Assembly: GCF_047511655.1 (NCBI RefSeq)
Contig: NC_133394.1
Span: forward strand, 62,218,501 to 62,282,500
From: Castor canadensis
Taxonomy: Eukaryota > Chordata > Mammalia > Rodentia > Castoridae
DNA: 64,000 bases
Reading direction: 5' to 3'
The notes beneath the pieces are model-generated. The model was not told the origin of the DNA. It worked only from the letters and a program-made list of their open reading frames with translations, and searched no databases. Position numbers and translations under genes: made by a program. Below, piece after piece: positions 1 through 10,850 of the stretch (its first letter is position 1; each line of letters opens with the position of its first letter).

Positions 1-1797
1 CAATCCTTCAGGTGTATCCCTAGAAATGGTGCTGCTGGATCTTATGGCAGGTCTTTTTTTAGATTTTTAAGAAGCATCCATATTGTGTTCCATAGTGGTT
101 GTACTAGCTTACACGCCCACCAGCAGCATAAGAGGGTTCCTTTCTCCCCACACCCCGCATCCTCGCCAACATTTGTTGTCGTTTGTGTTCTTGATAGTAG
201 CTATTCTAACAGGAATAAGGTGGAATCTTAGTGTGGTTTTGATCTGCATTGCCTTTATGGCCAGGGATGTTGAGCATATCTTCATGTGTTTTTTAGCCAT
301 TTGGTCTTCCTTTGAAAAGACTCTGTCCAATTCATTTGCCCATTACTTCATTGGGTCATTGATTTTTTGGGGAGTATAGTTTTTTTGAGCTCCCTGTATA
401 TTCTGGTTATCAATCCCTTGGTAGATGTATAGATAGCAAAGATTTTTCTCCCATTCTGTGGATGGCCTCTTCAATTTAGAAACCATTTATGTTGTGCAGA
501 AGCTTTGTAATTTCATGTAGTACCATTTGTCCATCCTTTCTCTTAGTTGCTGAGCCACTTGAGTTCTATTGAGGAAGTCCTTGCTTGTATCTACTGCTTC
601 CAATGTATTCCCTGCTCTTTCCTGTACTAGCTTCAAGGTTGCAGGTCTTATATTAAGGTCTTTAATCCACTTTGAGTTGATACTTGTACAAGATGATAAA
701 CATGGATCTAGTTTCAGTTTTCTGCAAGCAGATATCCAGTTTTCCCAGCAACATTTGTTGGAGGCTGTATTTTCTCTATCCTTTGTTTTTGGCAACTTTG
801 TCAAAAATTAGGTGGGTGTAGTTGCATGGATTTATATTCTGTCCCACTGGTCTTCATATCTGTTTTTGTGCCAGTACCATGGTTTTTTTTTTTATTGCTA
901 TGGCTCTGTGGTATAGTTTGAAGATGGGTATTGTGTGATACCTCCAGCATTACTCTTTTTCTCAGTATTGCCTTAGCTATTTGATGTCTTTGGTGCTTCC
1001 AGAAACCTATGGGGTTGATTTTTCTATCTTTGTGATGAGTGTCATTGGGATTTTGATGGGAATTGCATTAAACGTGTAGACTGCTTTTGGTAAAATAGCC
1101 ATTTTTACTATGTTGACTTCACCAATCCATGAGCATGGGAGATCTTTTCATATTCTGAAGTTTTCTTCAATTTCTTTCTTCAGTGGTTTGTAGTTCTTAT
1201 AGACATCATTCACATCTTTTGTTAAGTTTATTCCTAGGTATTTGATTTTTTGGAAGCAATTGTAAATGGAATTGTTTTCCTATATTCTTTCTCAAACTGT
1301 TCTTTGTTGGTGTATAGAAAGGCTACTGATTTTTGTAAGTTGACTTTGTATCCTGCTACTTTGCTGAAGCTGTTTATGGTGTCTAGGAGTTTTTTGGTGG
1401 AGTTTTTCAGGTCTTTTAGGTAGAAGATCATGTCATCTGCAAAGAGGGATAGTTTGAGTTCTTCCTTTCCTATTTGCATTCTTTTTATTTCTTCTTCCTG
1501 TCTTATTGTTCTGGCTAGGAATTCTAAACTATGTTGAATAGGAGTAGAGAGAGTGGGCACATTTGTCTCGTTCCTGACTTTAGGGAAGATGGTTTCAGTT
1601 TTTCCCCACTAAGTATGATGTTGGCTATAGGTTTGTCATATATAGCCTTTATTATGTTTCATTCCTAGTTTCATCGGAACTTTTATCATGAAATGGTATT
1701 GATTTTTACCAAAGGCTTTCTCTACATCTATTGAGATGATCAAATGGTTTTTGTCTTTGCTTCTGTTAATATGATGTATTACATTTATCAAACTCAC
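1..1797 (-). mobile_element. L1 LINE, 5'-truncated, ORF2 3' half (minus strand)
   Basis: On the minus strand the sequence encodes decayed L1 ORF2p. The reverse-transcriptase catalytic motif FADDMI is visible at about 1420-1450, followed by a stretch typical of the RT thumb (KVNLQKS and AFLYTN). Further segments from 804 down to 1 match the C-terminal part of ORF2. The element is truncated at its 5' side near 1797, and its 3' end lies beyond the left edge. Stops and frameshifts break the frame, so it is inactive. It belongs to the same family as the two full-length L1s in this window. Confidence 0.9.
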
Positions 1798-2061
1798 TTT
1801 TCCCACCACAAAGTCATAATACCCCTAAAGTAGAAAAGAATCCCAAGCCTTATAACAGCACATAGTTAAGTGAACATTCTAAGCCAGTCCTGGGTTCACC
1901 TGATTTTTACCCTAAGTGGAAAGGCATTCAGTAGGGCTGATTCAGCCTCCAGTGTGTGCACAGTATGCTTCTTTCTTCAAATGAGGATTGAGCACACTGT
2001 ATTTTTTTAAATTAACAACCTGAGATCAGTGCTAATTATATTTTCTCTCTCCCTCTCTCTT

Positions 2062-2148
2062 TTCTTCTTTTTGATGGTTCTGGGATTGAACTTAGGGCCT
2101 TGTGCATATTAGGCAAACACTTACCACTGAGCTACATCCCTAACCCTT
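2062..2148 (-). mobile_element. ID-type SINE (tRNA-derived), minus strand
   Basis: Read on the minus strand, this shows the ID core: a gggatgtagctcagtggta-like A box, and near the 3' side a gttcaatccc B box. These are the internal RNA polymerase III promoter boxes of an alanine-tRNA-derived rodent SINE. It is a monomer with divergence from consensus. Confidence 0.8.
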
Positions 2149-4009
2149 ATACTTTCTCTTTTTATCTAGGCACAAAGAGAGTCCAATTATAATTTTTAAA
2201 GAGAGACAGCAGAAGAGAATGACTAGTATCAGATCTTGCAGTCAAATATTAGATTACATCACATATGAAGTTCTTATTATATATTACCTTCCATCTTCAC
2301 ATGAGGTCATCCATAAGAAACAGAAACAAAGTTAGATGCTCTTGCTTATAAATCAGCTGTAAATAGCTACATTATATCTTCCTTCTATTTGATTTGTTCA
2401 TCCACTAGAGAACAATAAGTACATTTTCCAATTTTAACCTCAAACAATAATCATAAAAACTCTAAAGTATATGTTCAGAATTTCAAAAAGATGCTAGTTT
2501 TGAAAACATTGCCTAGTATTAGTCTTAAGATAATAGCCACTCAGCAGTGTGGTTTGTTATAATTGAATAACCCTGGAAATTCAAGTCCTCTTACATAGGA
2601 CTCCCACTGAGCTGTCCCACAGCCCACAATCTGAGTCATTCTTTTTAGTCTTTAAAAAGTCAAAATTTGAATTCAAGCACCCCTAGCAAAGAAAACACTA
2701 AGTTTTCTTCTGACTTTAAGTGTTAATTAAGACCCTGCATTCCTCTTCTCACTCTTCTCCATGAGACTGGTTGCACAGCTAGCATTGGAACATAGCAATT
2801 GAGTATTTAATCAGAGATTGACTCTATCTCAAACTTAAAATTTCATAAAATTCTGCTGAAAAACATCCATGGTGTCCTTTATGTCATAGGTAAAGAATTT
2901 AAGAAATCAAGAAGAAAAAAATAAGTCTTGCAAAAAATTCTGATGTAATTTGCACGTTTCAAAATTATTATGTAAGGCTTTATGATAATTTTCCAAAAGT
3001 ATTCTGTTCATATATTACCCATTCATTTCATTTGTACTGGCTTACCCACCCACCATATTATTTTCCATATCATCATCCTTAAAAAATTTAAGCATTTAAA
3101 AAAAAATCACATTTCTCATGACAAAGTCCAACTGAATTCCAACAAAAGGCAATAATAAATGGAGGTAAACACTGCACTGCCAATTCCTGATTATTCAGGA
3201 GAGAACATGGGCCTGGATCATTCATAGGACAGAACATCTCAAAAGCACACATTCTAAACTTTGTAAAGTCTGACTAAGCCACAGCAGACCCTGCCTAGCA
3301 CAGTCAAACGTGTCAAGTGCAGAATGTGTTTAAAATGCAGAATGTCTGAAGAGTTCAAATGAACTTTACAGATTTTTAAATCACACAACCTCTTTTGCAG
3401 AGACCACAAAATATTATGGCTATCAAAAACACCAGTTTATTTTTTTAATCGACAGTTCATTTGTTCACCTCAGACTTTACTGAAAATGATATTTAAATTA
3501 ATCTCTTATCCTCTTTATTCATTCCCCACCACTACCAAATTACATGTCAAAGGATTGGAAGAAAGTTCTAGCAGCAAAAACAAACTAGAATTCTACTTAT
3601 GCATGTCAAGACACTTAAGTGCTTAGGCATTTAAAATAGTGCTAAAACCAAAAACCTATCAAGAAGAAATGATGTGCACATATCATTCAAATGAGTGAGG
3701 CACCTAGAGATGAGGAGAAAACACCAGTACAATGATGACCGTGACATTCTATGGCAATGATAGAGCTGGAAATGTTTCCAAGACAACTATCAGCTGCACC
3801 ATCTTTTTGCAAATGCTCCAAACTTACTGTGAAAGCCTGGATTCATTTAGCTGCATCTGCTGTGTGGCAAGAACTGTGGGGTATCAGCCAATTTTCTTTA
3901 AAAAAATGAATACAAATATTTGTGATTCTGAAAAGGTAATTTGCATGTCAATGACTAGTGAATTCTCTGTCAGATTACACTCCCAGCACAGGACCAGCCA
4001 ACTCCCCCA

Positions 4010-4011
<2 letters not shown>

Positions 4012-4055
<44 letters not shown>
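4012..4055. repeat. (CA)n microsatellite
   Basis: An uninterrupted CA dinucleotide run of about 44 bases, followed within 100 bases by a pyrimidine tract. Confidence 0.97.
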
Positions 4056-4057
<2 letters not shown>

Positions 4058-4146
4058 TCCTAGCAGTGCCCCTCTACAGATGGCTTTTTCCCTTGAGAGC
4101 CACAAAAATTTCTAGTGTTCCAAGCAAACCATCTACATAGATAAGT

Positions 4147-4239
4147 CTTTCCTTCCTTCCTCTTTCCCTCCCTCCCTCCCTCTGTCCCCCCTCCCTTTCC
4201 TCCTTCCTTCCTTCCTCCTTTCTTTTTCTTTCTTTCTCT
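4147..4239. repeat. Polypyrimidine tract (TTCC/CCCT/TTTC)
   Basis: A run of about 90 bases that is almost entirely C and T on the plus strand, with TTCC, CCCT and TTTC sub-repeats. It ends in the poly-T tail of the antisense B1 that follows, so part may be an expanded SINE tail. Such homopurine/homopyrimidine mirror tracts can form triplex DNA; this is inference. Confidence 0.85.
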
Positions 4240-4356
4240 CTTTTTTTTTTGAGAAGGATTTTCACTGTGTAGCCTACTCTGAATTAGAACACTGATCCTT
4301 CTGCTTCAGCCTCTTGAGTGCTGGGATTATAGTACTGCACCACCATGCCTACTCAC
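4240..4356 (-). mobile_element. B1 SINE (7SL-derived), minus strand
   Basis: Its reverse complement carries the B1 hallmarks: ggtggtgcag near the start, taatcccagcactcaagagg, gaagcagaaggatc, and an A-rich tail. B1 is the rodent counterpart of Alu. Confidence 0.85.
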
Positions 4357-4432
4357 TGTATTTCTTTCATGGCATATAATTTTATGAAATTCTCAATTCT
4401 TCTAAGAATTAGTTGAAACACCTTTTTAAAAA

Positions 4433-4660
4433 TATATGAAAGTGGCATGCAATGTATATCTGTTATCCCTGCACTTGGGAGACAGAGGCAGAAGCACTGC
4501 AAGTTCCAGGCCAATCCCCAGACAAAGTTAGCCAGACCCTACCTCAAAAGCAGAAAAACAGAAGGTCTGAGAGTGTGGCTCAGATGACAGAGCACTTAGT
4601 AGCAAGCATGAGGCTCTGGGTTCAATCCCAGGTACTGCCAAGGGGAAAAAAATAAAAAAA
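4433..4660 (+). mobile_element. Two-unit composite SINE (B1-like + ID-like)
   Basis: The first unit (about 4443-4555) resembles a degenerate B1 (ttatccctgcacttgggag, gcagaagcactgcaag). The second (about 4565-4645) is ID-like, with gagtgtggctcagatgacagag as A box and gggttcaatcccaggtactgcc at the end. An A-rich tail follows. Flanks at 4423-4432 and 4661-4670 share the same 10-mer (tttttaaaaa), consistent with a target-site duplication, although the motif is low in complexity. Fusion of 7SL- and tRNA-derived units into one element matches the known B1-dID type architecture. Confidence 0.8.
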
Positions 4661-5244
4661 TTTTTAAAAAACCCTCACAATGACAATTTAAAATTTACAA
4701 TCTCAAACAGAGGTTTTAGGTCAACTGTATTAGTCATTATGAATGTATAGAGCCAATCAGTAATGGACAAAAGTCTGGAACTGTGAAGGTTGTGTGTGAT
4801 GGCATATCAAAGAAAAGAGCCCCCAGAGTTCATGAAAGGAATTGCTAAAAAAACAAACAGACAAACCACAGTCACTCACTGCTGGTATCACAACTATTTA
4901 CTTCATGGCAGAAAAGTACCAACGTGCAACAGTGCTTAGAATTCTGTTTCTTAATTCCTTGGCAAAAACGTTTAACTTATTGTTATTTTACTTTATATTT
5001 TTATTCTATGTTAACATATCTACAGCTTCATAAAAGAACATAAATATAACAGATTCATGGATGTATGTTATAAAAATTTGCTTCACTGACAACTTTGCTA
5101 GGAAATAGAAATTTGAAAACTGACATTCAAGGGTTGTCTTTAACCATCTTACCAGTCTCAATTAATGCAAGGTAAACTAGAAAAGAACAGCTAAGGGGAT
5201 TAAAATTCCCTTCACAAATCTCATTAGTTTTTCTTCTTTAAGGC

Positions 5245-5628
5245 TGCTGTTTCTGAATTGTGCATGCCTAAGAGATGTCACAGTACTGATCGCCAATACC
5301 TATGAATTTGATCTTACTTGGAAATAAGGCCTTTGTAGATGAGCAAGTCAAGATGAGGTCATTGGGGTGAGCCATAATCCATTATGTCTGTGTTCTTATA
5401 CCAAGGGAAAATCTGGACAGAGAGACACGCACAGGGAGTATGCCATGTAAGTACTGGAGTTATTCTCCCATAATCCAAGGAACTAGGAGAGCACCTTGGA
5501 ACAAATCCTTCCCCAGTGCCTTCAGAGGGAATTTATTCAGCCAACACCTTGATCTTGAAGTTTTTTTTTCTATAAGCCATTCATTCTGTGGTACTTACTG
5601 TAGCCCTAATAAAGTAATGGGACCATTA
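5245..5628 (+). repeat. MLT1-type MaLR solo LTR
   Basis: Several stretches match the known MLT1 LTR pattern in order: gaattgtgcatgcc at the start, cttggaaataaggcctttg, gtcaagatgaggtcattggg, ccataatcca, tggacagagagacac, gccatgtaagtactgg, accttgatcttgaa, and tgtggtacttactgtagccctaa at the end. It is an old solo LTR of a mammalian endogenous retrovirus-like element with no coding content. Confidence 0.75.
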
Positions 5629-7683
5629 TGGTATTAACCCTCCTTGGCCAGGTAGACAAGCTTCTTTTCCTATACTCCTTAAGTCAAGGAGGCCCAAAGG
5701 AAATATTAGGAACAGAATCAAATAGGTCAACTACCTTTATTCTGTACATTCAGATCTTTCCAAAAGAGAGCAACTGAAAAGATAAGCCAATTCAATTAAC
5801 TAATTAAAATGTACTAATAAACTAACATACACTCATTTAAAGGAAGAAAAAGCAGCAAAGACAAAGACCTATTCCAGTAGTTTTCTGAAGAAAATTAGTA
5901 ATAAATATTTTTTAAATCTTTTAAAATAACAGTTTGGTAAAGAGGGGAAAAAATTCATGTTTTTTTCTACACACTCTCTGATAGTACTATACTATTCTTA
6001 TCTATAATTATATTGACAATTGATCTATAATTTAAATCTGTTTTAGCACAGAGAAATAGTAAATTTTATTCAAATAGCCCCTGGTCAAATCATCTTTTAA
6101 CATACAAGGCATTTCCCTGAACCAATATCCAACCAAACTATACTTGCCTCCATTAGTTCACATCTATAATTCATATTAACTGTTCATTTATTATTCATGT
6201 ACCTACCTTTAATGCCCAAAAAAGTCTGAATTGGTCTAATTCAAAATGAGAGAATATCCTCTTGATAACCAGTTCTATCCATTACATTGTGCTTATTAGA
6301 AATTTATATATCTTATGAATTATTCCTTAGTTTAAAATATTCTATGATGTCCATTAAAGAAGACTTTATCCATGGTTAAGTTCTGGCATACTAACAACGT
6401 ATGCAGGAAACTCACAAATTGTGTGTCCCAGAAACATTTACACATGCACAAGCGATGCTGTGTAAACAGTTCACTGCACAACACTGAGTGATGAAATTAA
6501 CCGAATAGTAATCCCCTTATCTGTCTTACAGAGCATGGACCACAGAGAAGGGAATAAAAACATTTATTATTCTTGAGACAGCTCAACTAGAAAACACAGG
6601 TCAGGTGATCCTTTATTTATCTTGGGATATACTGCATCTACTGTAAACTCAGTGAGTGTTCAGTAATCTATCCTTGCCCCAATACAGAAATCAGTATTTT
6701 CCACCACCTTTGGTGTCCCCTTTTATGATCCTAATAGAAAGTATTCTGGATGAATATGCCTGTATGGTTTGTATGGTTTTAGTGCTTTGAATACAATGAA
6801 GTTTTATTAATATTGTTGTATCAATTTGCAGGAAGGAGGAGGAGGGGAGACAGGAGGATCTGCCCTTGAACACTAGGTGCTAAAGATGCAAAAATAAGCA
6901 TTTCCTGATGTTCTAACATCATTGTATCAACCATGTAAAAGGCAGTCTACATCAGTTGTTCATATAGTAAACATCTGAATATTTGTTTACTATTCAGAGT
7001 AGCAAGAAAAGTTTTTAAAAACTGCTTCCCTGCACTTAGAACAAAAATGTTTAAAAAATATTAATAAATCATTTTAACCTAACAATTGAACTAACTTTGG
7101 TATTCTCAACTGTTATGGAATTATTTATTATAGAAATAAATCTGTCAGTAATATTTGCTGCAGATAGCATATTAAAACAAGACAATATGTTTTCTCCACC
7201 AAATCAGGGTCTAAATATTATTCATTTAGATACGGATAAAAAGAAAAGGATGTAGAATTTCACAGCATGGTATTTTAGATTACTTACTTTTTAATTGCAC
7301 TGTTTCCCAAATATAAGAATAAATCCTAAACATGTTCCTTAGCAAAACCTGTTGGCTCTCCTTAAGAACTACCTTGCTTCCTATTAACCTAGGTATGGCT
7401 CATTGGCTATTCCTTTCTAGAGAGAATCATAAAGTAACATGTGATCTAGTGTTGGTCAATGAAATAGTAGAGGGGTCTGCGAAGAAATTCTAGAAAGTTT
7501 TCTTTGCTCTTTCACAGGGAGAGGGGCCTTTTCTTTCTCCTGTAGGTTGCCTTATCTCTAAGTGGAGCCTAAGGATAAAACCCCACATAGAAAGTAGAGA
7601 AGCCAAGAGAACAGTGTGGAACAGAACTGCCTCTGATGGAGGCAGCCAATCAGATGGACCTCTTGTAATATAAACAATAAATT

Positions 7684-7775
7684 TAAGGATGAGGATGTAG
7701 CTGTATGGTAGAGTGTTAGCCTAGCATGTGTGTGACTTTTGGTTCAAACCCCAATGCAATAAAATTTAAAAATTA
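7684..7775 (+). mobile_element. ID-type SINE with A/T-rich tail
   Basis: The order ggatgtagctgtatggtagag (A box), cctagcatg, ggttcaaaccccaatgcaat (B box region), then an AATT-rich tail identifies an ID-family monomer in plus orientation. Confidence 0.75.
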
Positions 7776-8492
7776 ATTAATTAAATTAAAATAGAAATTA
7801 ATCTCTGACTGTTTCACTCATTTTGAATTGGGTTGTCTATTTTTTGCCACTGAAATCAATGTAATTAAGTCAAACCACATTCATATTCAAACTCATAATT
7901 ATCATTTGTTTTCTTTCCCAAATTATTAACAAGTCTCATTATTTTCACAATCATGTTTATAATGTATGCCCATATTTTGCTTTTAATATTATTATAATTA
8001 TTTTTCCATTTTATGTATGTAATCTTTACAGTTATTACTTTAGTGTAGGCATTATATCCATCAAAAGAAGGTACCTATAAATAGTCCTCACAGTTGTATT
8101 TCCTTTTGTCCTCACAGTTGTAAACCAAACTACATTTGCAAAATTACCATAAACACACACACACACAGGTCAGTGACCACATAAGTAAACATACTCCTGG
8201 CCAGGCAATATCTCATAAAAAGTAATAGAAACTGGATAACTTATTTTCTTCTTAAAACAAAAGATGTTCACACTACTTCAGAGTCAAATAATGCCCTAAA
8301 TCTAAATGTTTTACAGAAGCCTTAGCCAGACTGAGCTCCATATTTAAAATCCAGCCAGGAAATATATCAAATCTGGTATTGCCAATAAATGTTTTTCAAC
8401 ACCTACTACATAAAATCAAGATGCAGAATTAAAAGGCGGAGAGGTGGGGGAAGCTTTCAGCTAACTTCTTAATTAACATTCTTTTCAAACAG

Positions 8493-8573
8493 CAGAAGAA
8501 CTTCAAAGAGGACAGTTTATAAACAGTATTTGGCCGACAAGCCACCATCTCTGTTGGAAGGAAGAGATCTGCG
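8493..8573 (+). other. Candidate 81-nt exon antisense to PRSS12 intron 1
   Basis: A strong-looking acceptor (cattcttttcaaacag) precedes 81 bases that end at an excellent donor (gcg followed by gtgagta). Two of three plus-strand frames are open through it. I do not recognise the encoded peptide in either. It could be an exon of an antisense non-coding RNA or a chance match to splice consensus. There is no visible partner exon nearby. Confidence 0.2.
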
Positions 8574-8640
8574 GTGAGTAGGTGCATATGAGCAGATTAG
8601 CATGATTTAACAACCACAAAATCAGAACTGGAAATCATTT

Positions 8641-9344
8641 TGTTATGGTTTGGATTTTAGATGTTCCCCAATGGCCACATATTAAAGGCTTGGTTGCCAG
8701 CTTATGGCACTATTGGAAAGGTGGTAGAACCTTTAGAAGTTGGGGCCTAGTCAGAGGAAACAAGGTAATTGGGGGAATGCCATTGAAGGGATATTGAGAC
8801 CCCCTCAAACTCTTTCTCTTTGCTTCCTGGCTGAAGTTGAAGTTAGGTGAGCAGCTTTGCTCAGAACCAAGTGGTTCTGCCTCATCACAAACCTACAGAG
8901 CCAAGTGACCATGGGCTGAAACTCTGAAACCGTGAGCCAAAATAAGTCTTTCCTCCATAGTGGATCACCCTTCTAATCCCAGCTACTCAGGAGGCAGAGA
9001 TCAGGAGGATCAGTGCTCGAAGCCATTCCAGGCAAAAACTTAGCTAGACCCCCATTTCAACAAAAAAACCGGTGTGGTGGTAGGCTCTTATCATCCCAAC
9101 TAAGGGAGGCAAAGGAGGAGGATCACAGTTCAGCCACCATGAGCAAAAAATGAGAAACCCAATCTAAAAATTAGCTAAAACCAAAAGTGCTGATGGTATA
9201 GTTCAAGTGGTAGAGCACTTGCCTAGCAAGCAAGAGGCCCTGAGTTCAAACCCCAATACCACCATATATAAAGAAATCTTTCCTCCTTTCAACTTTATTA
9301 TCTTAGGTATTTTGTCACAGTGACAGGGAGCTGACTGACACAGA
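8641..9344 (+). repeat. MaLR (MST/ORR1-like) LTR, split by a SINE
   Basis: The start (gttatggtttggatttta) and end (aggtattttgtcacagtgac, then gctgactgacaca) match the termini of MST-type MaLR LTRs, and the body shows aggtggtagaacctttagaag, ggggcctagt and ctctttgcttcctggc. The LTR is interrupted at 8957-9276 by a composite SINE and resumes with a duplicated target site. The LTR is therefore older than the SINE. Confidence 0.7.
8957..9276 (+). mobile_element. Three-unit composite SINE (B1-like + B1-like + ID-like)
   Basis: There are three consecutive modules. A B1-like unit (about 8957-9060: ctaatcccagctactcagg, cagaaa-type sequence, A-rich end) is followed by a second diverged B1-like unit (about 9070-9180: ggtgtggtggtaggctctta). 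The third is an ID-like unit (about 9188-9262: tagttcaagtggtagagcac, tgagttcaaaccccaatacc). The 10-base sequence tctttcctcc flanks it at 8947-8956 and 9277-9286, an exact target-site duplication. This shows that the three modules inserted as one element. Confidence 0.85.
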
Positions 9345-9892
9345 TTGTCTCTGGTAAAATTTCAATTATTAGAAGGTTATCATTTATTCTGTCTGTTTTA
9401 TCTATCAGTTGTCAACCTCCAAAGGTTTAATCCACTTGGTTGCTTGTGAAAAAGGAGTGTTTCTAGCACAGTGCCATGCAAGTTGCCCCAGCCACTGTGC
9501 CAGCCTGAGCCTGGAGAAGTGATTACCCTTCCTACTCAAGAAGCACTAACTTATCACAAGGACTTGTGGGAAATCAGTCAGTTGCCTGTTAAATCTCCCT
9601 GTAGAAATGTGCCGGCACCCTGGCTCACATTCAGTTAGTGATCTAGGTTGTTGTTATCTCACATTGGTCAAATTCCAATGGTGCCATTTTCTAAAATCAC
9701 ACAGAAAGTTACCATTGGGGTCCCTTGTGCATGCTACTAAGACTAGCAGGATGAAGTCATGGAATGATGATGTTAGCCCACATCATCACCACCACTACAC
9801 ATTCCAGGGGATTCTGAATGACCTCCCGTCGATTGTCACTGACCATGAAAGAGTGTCCAGTAGGCAAGGTAATTGAATGTACATTCCATTCC

Positions 9893-10008
9893 TGATCCAC
9901 ATGTGAAAATTACTCAGGACCCTGATGCTAGAGCCCAGACATCTGCATTTTAACAAATCCCTAGGTAATTCTAATGCTCATTACAAGAACCAACTCCCTG
10001 GGCTACCT
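9893..10008 (+). mobile_element. MER5-like hAT DNA-transposon fragment
   Basis: Matches the MER5 3' half pattern: gtgaaaattactcagg, agagcccagacatctgcatt, ttaacaaatccctaggtaat, tctaatgctcatta. It is an old non-autonomous element without coding content. Confidence 0.55.
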
Positions 10009-10554
10009 AGGTATTCCAATCCCCAGAAACTTTTCTTTTTTTTTTTCACTAATACGCAAATTTCATAAGGCCAGAGTCTGGGCATCACCTTTCTTGTTCT
10101 CTGACATTTGAGCCACTGGAATGCCCTTGCCCTGCCCTGACTCACCTGAGATCCCCACCCTGCCCCTTCAACTTGGCTTCAACAAACTCTCCACCCAGAA
10201 CACACCAACTTCCTCATTTCTCTGGATGCAACTAGAAACTGGCCACCAGTTTATTTTCTAAAGGAGGGACAGCATTACTATATATTGTTCTTTTCTTTGC
10301 CTTGGTTTTCTGTAAAGACAAAATATTTTTAAGGCATAAGAGACTGGAATTAATGTGCATTGTACTATAAACATAATTCCCCTTCTTCCTTTCTTTCTTC
10401 CTCTGAGACCAGTCCATAAGCTATCAAATGAGTATTACTATACTGCACAGCTATTTCTACATGGTATATAAGTAAAGAAACAGCACAAAATGAGCTGAGA
10501 AGTAAAAATGAACATATTCAACCTTATTTTCTCCTTCATTCCTGGTAATTTGCC

Positions 10555-10692
10555 TTTGGTATCTTCAACAGTAAAATGTTGGCACTCCTTTATAAGGTTG
10601 CTATGAAAATTAAAACAGAAAACAAACAAAATGCTTAGTCCAGCATCCTGTGCAGAGTGTGTGTTCAGTAAGTCCTAGCTGTTATTAAGCAA
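10555..10692 (+). mobile_element. MIR SINE fragment (plus)
   Basis: The order cagtaaaatgttgg, ataaggttgctatgaaaatt, aaaatgcttagtccag and gtgttcagtaagt follows the MIR core and tail. It is diverged and therefore ancient. Confidence 0.55.
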
Positions 10693-10741
10693 GGTCATTT
10701 TGTGTACATGCGCAGAGCAGGAAAAGTCCTTTGAATTAATT

Positions 10742-10850
10742 TGTTCATAACCTGCTTTTCTCCAGAGGAGAATACCAAAGTTAAGCGTCTTACCCAGCAT
10801 TGCAGACTAAAAGCACGACTCAATCAATATTCTTTTACCACTCCATAATA
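10742..10850 (-). mobile_element. MIR SINE fragment (minus)
   Basis: The plus strand shows the antisense MIR pattern (agaggagaataccaaagtt, gcgtcttacccagcattgca, gcacgactcaa). It is weakly conserved. Confidence 0.4.

Noticed and set aside
3732-4115. 127-codon plus-strand frame ending in Thr-His repeats
   Set aside because: The C-terminal part is the CA microsatellite, and the N-terminal part shows no family similarity or coding bias.
9780-9797. Run of histidine codons (HHHHHH) in an 89-codon frame
   Set aside because: It arises from a short CAT/CAC simple repeat and has no further coding support.
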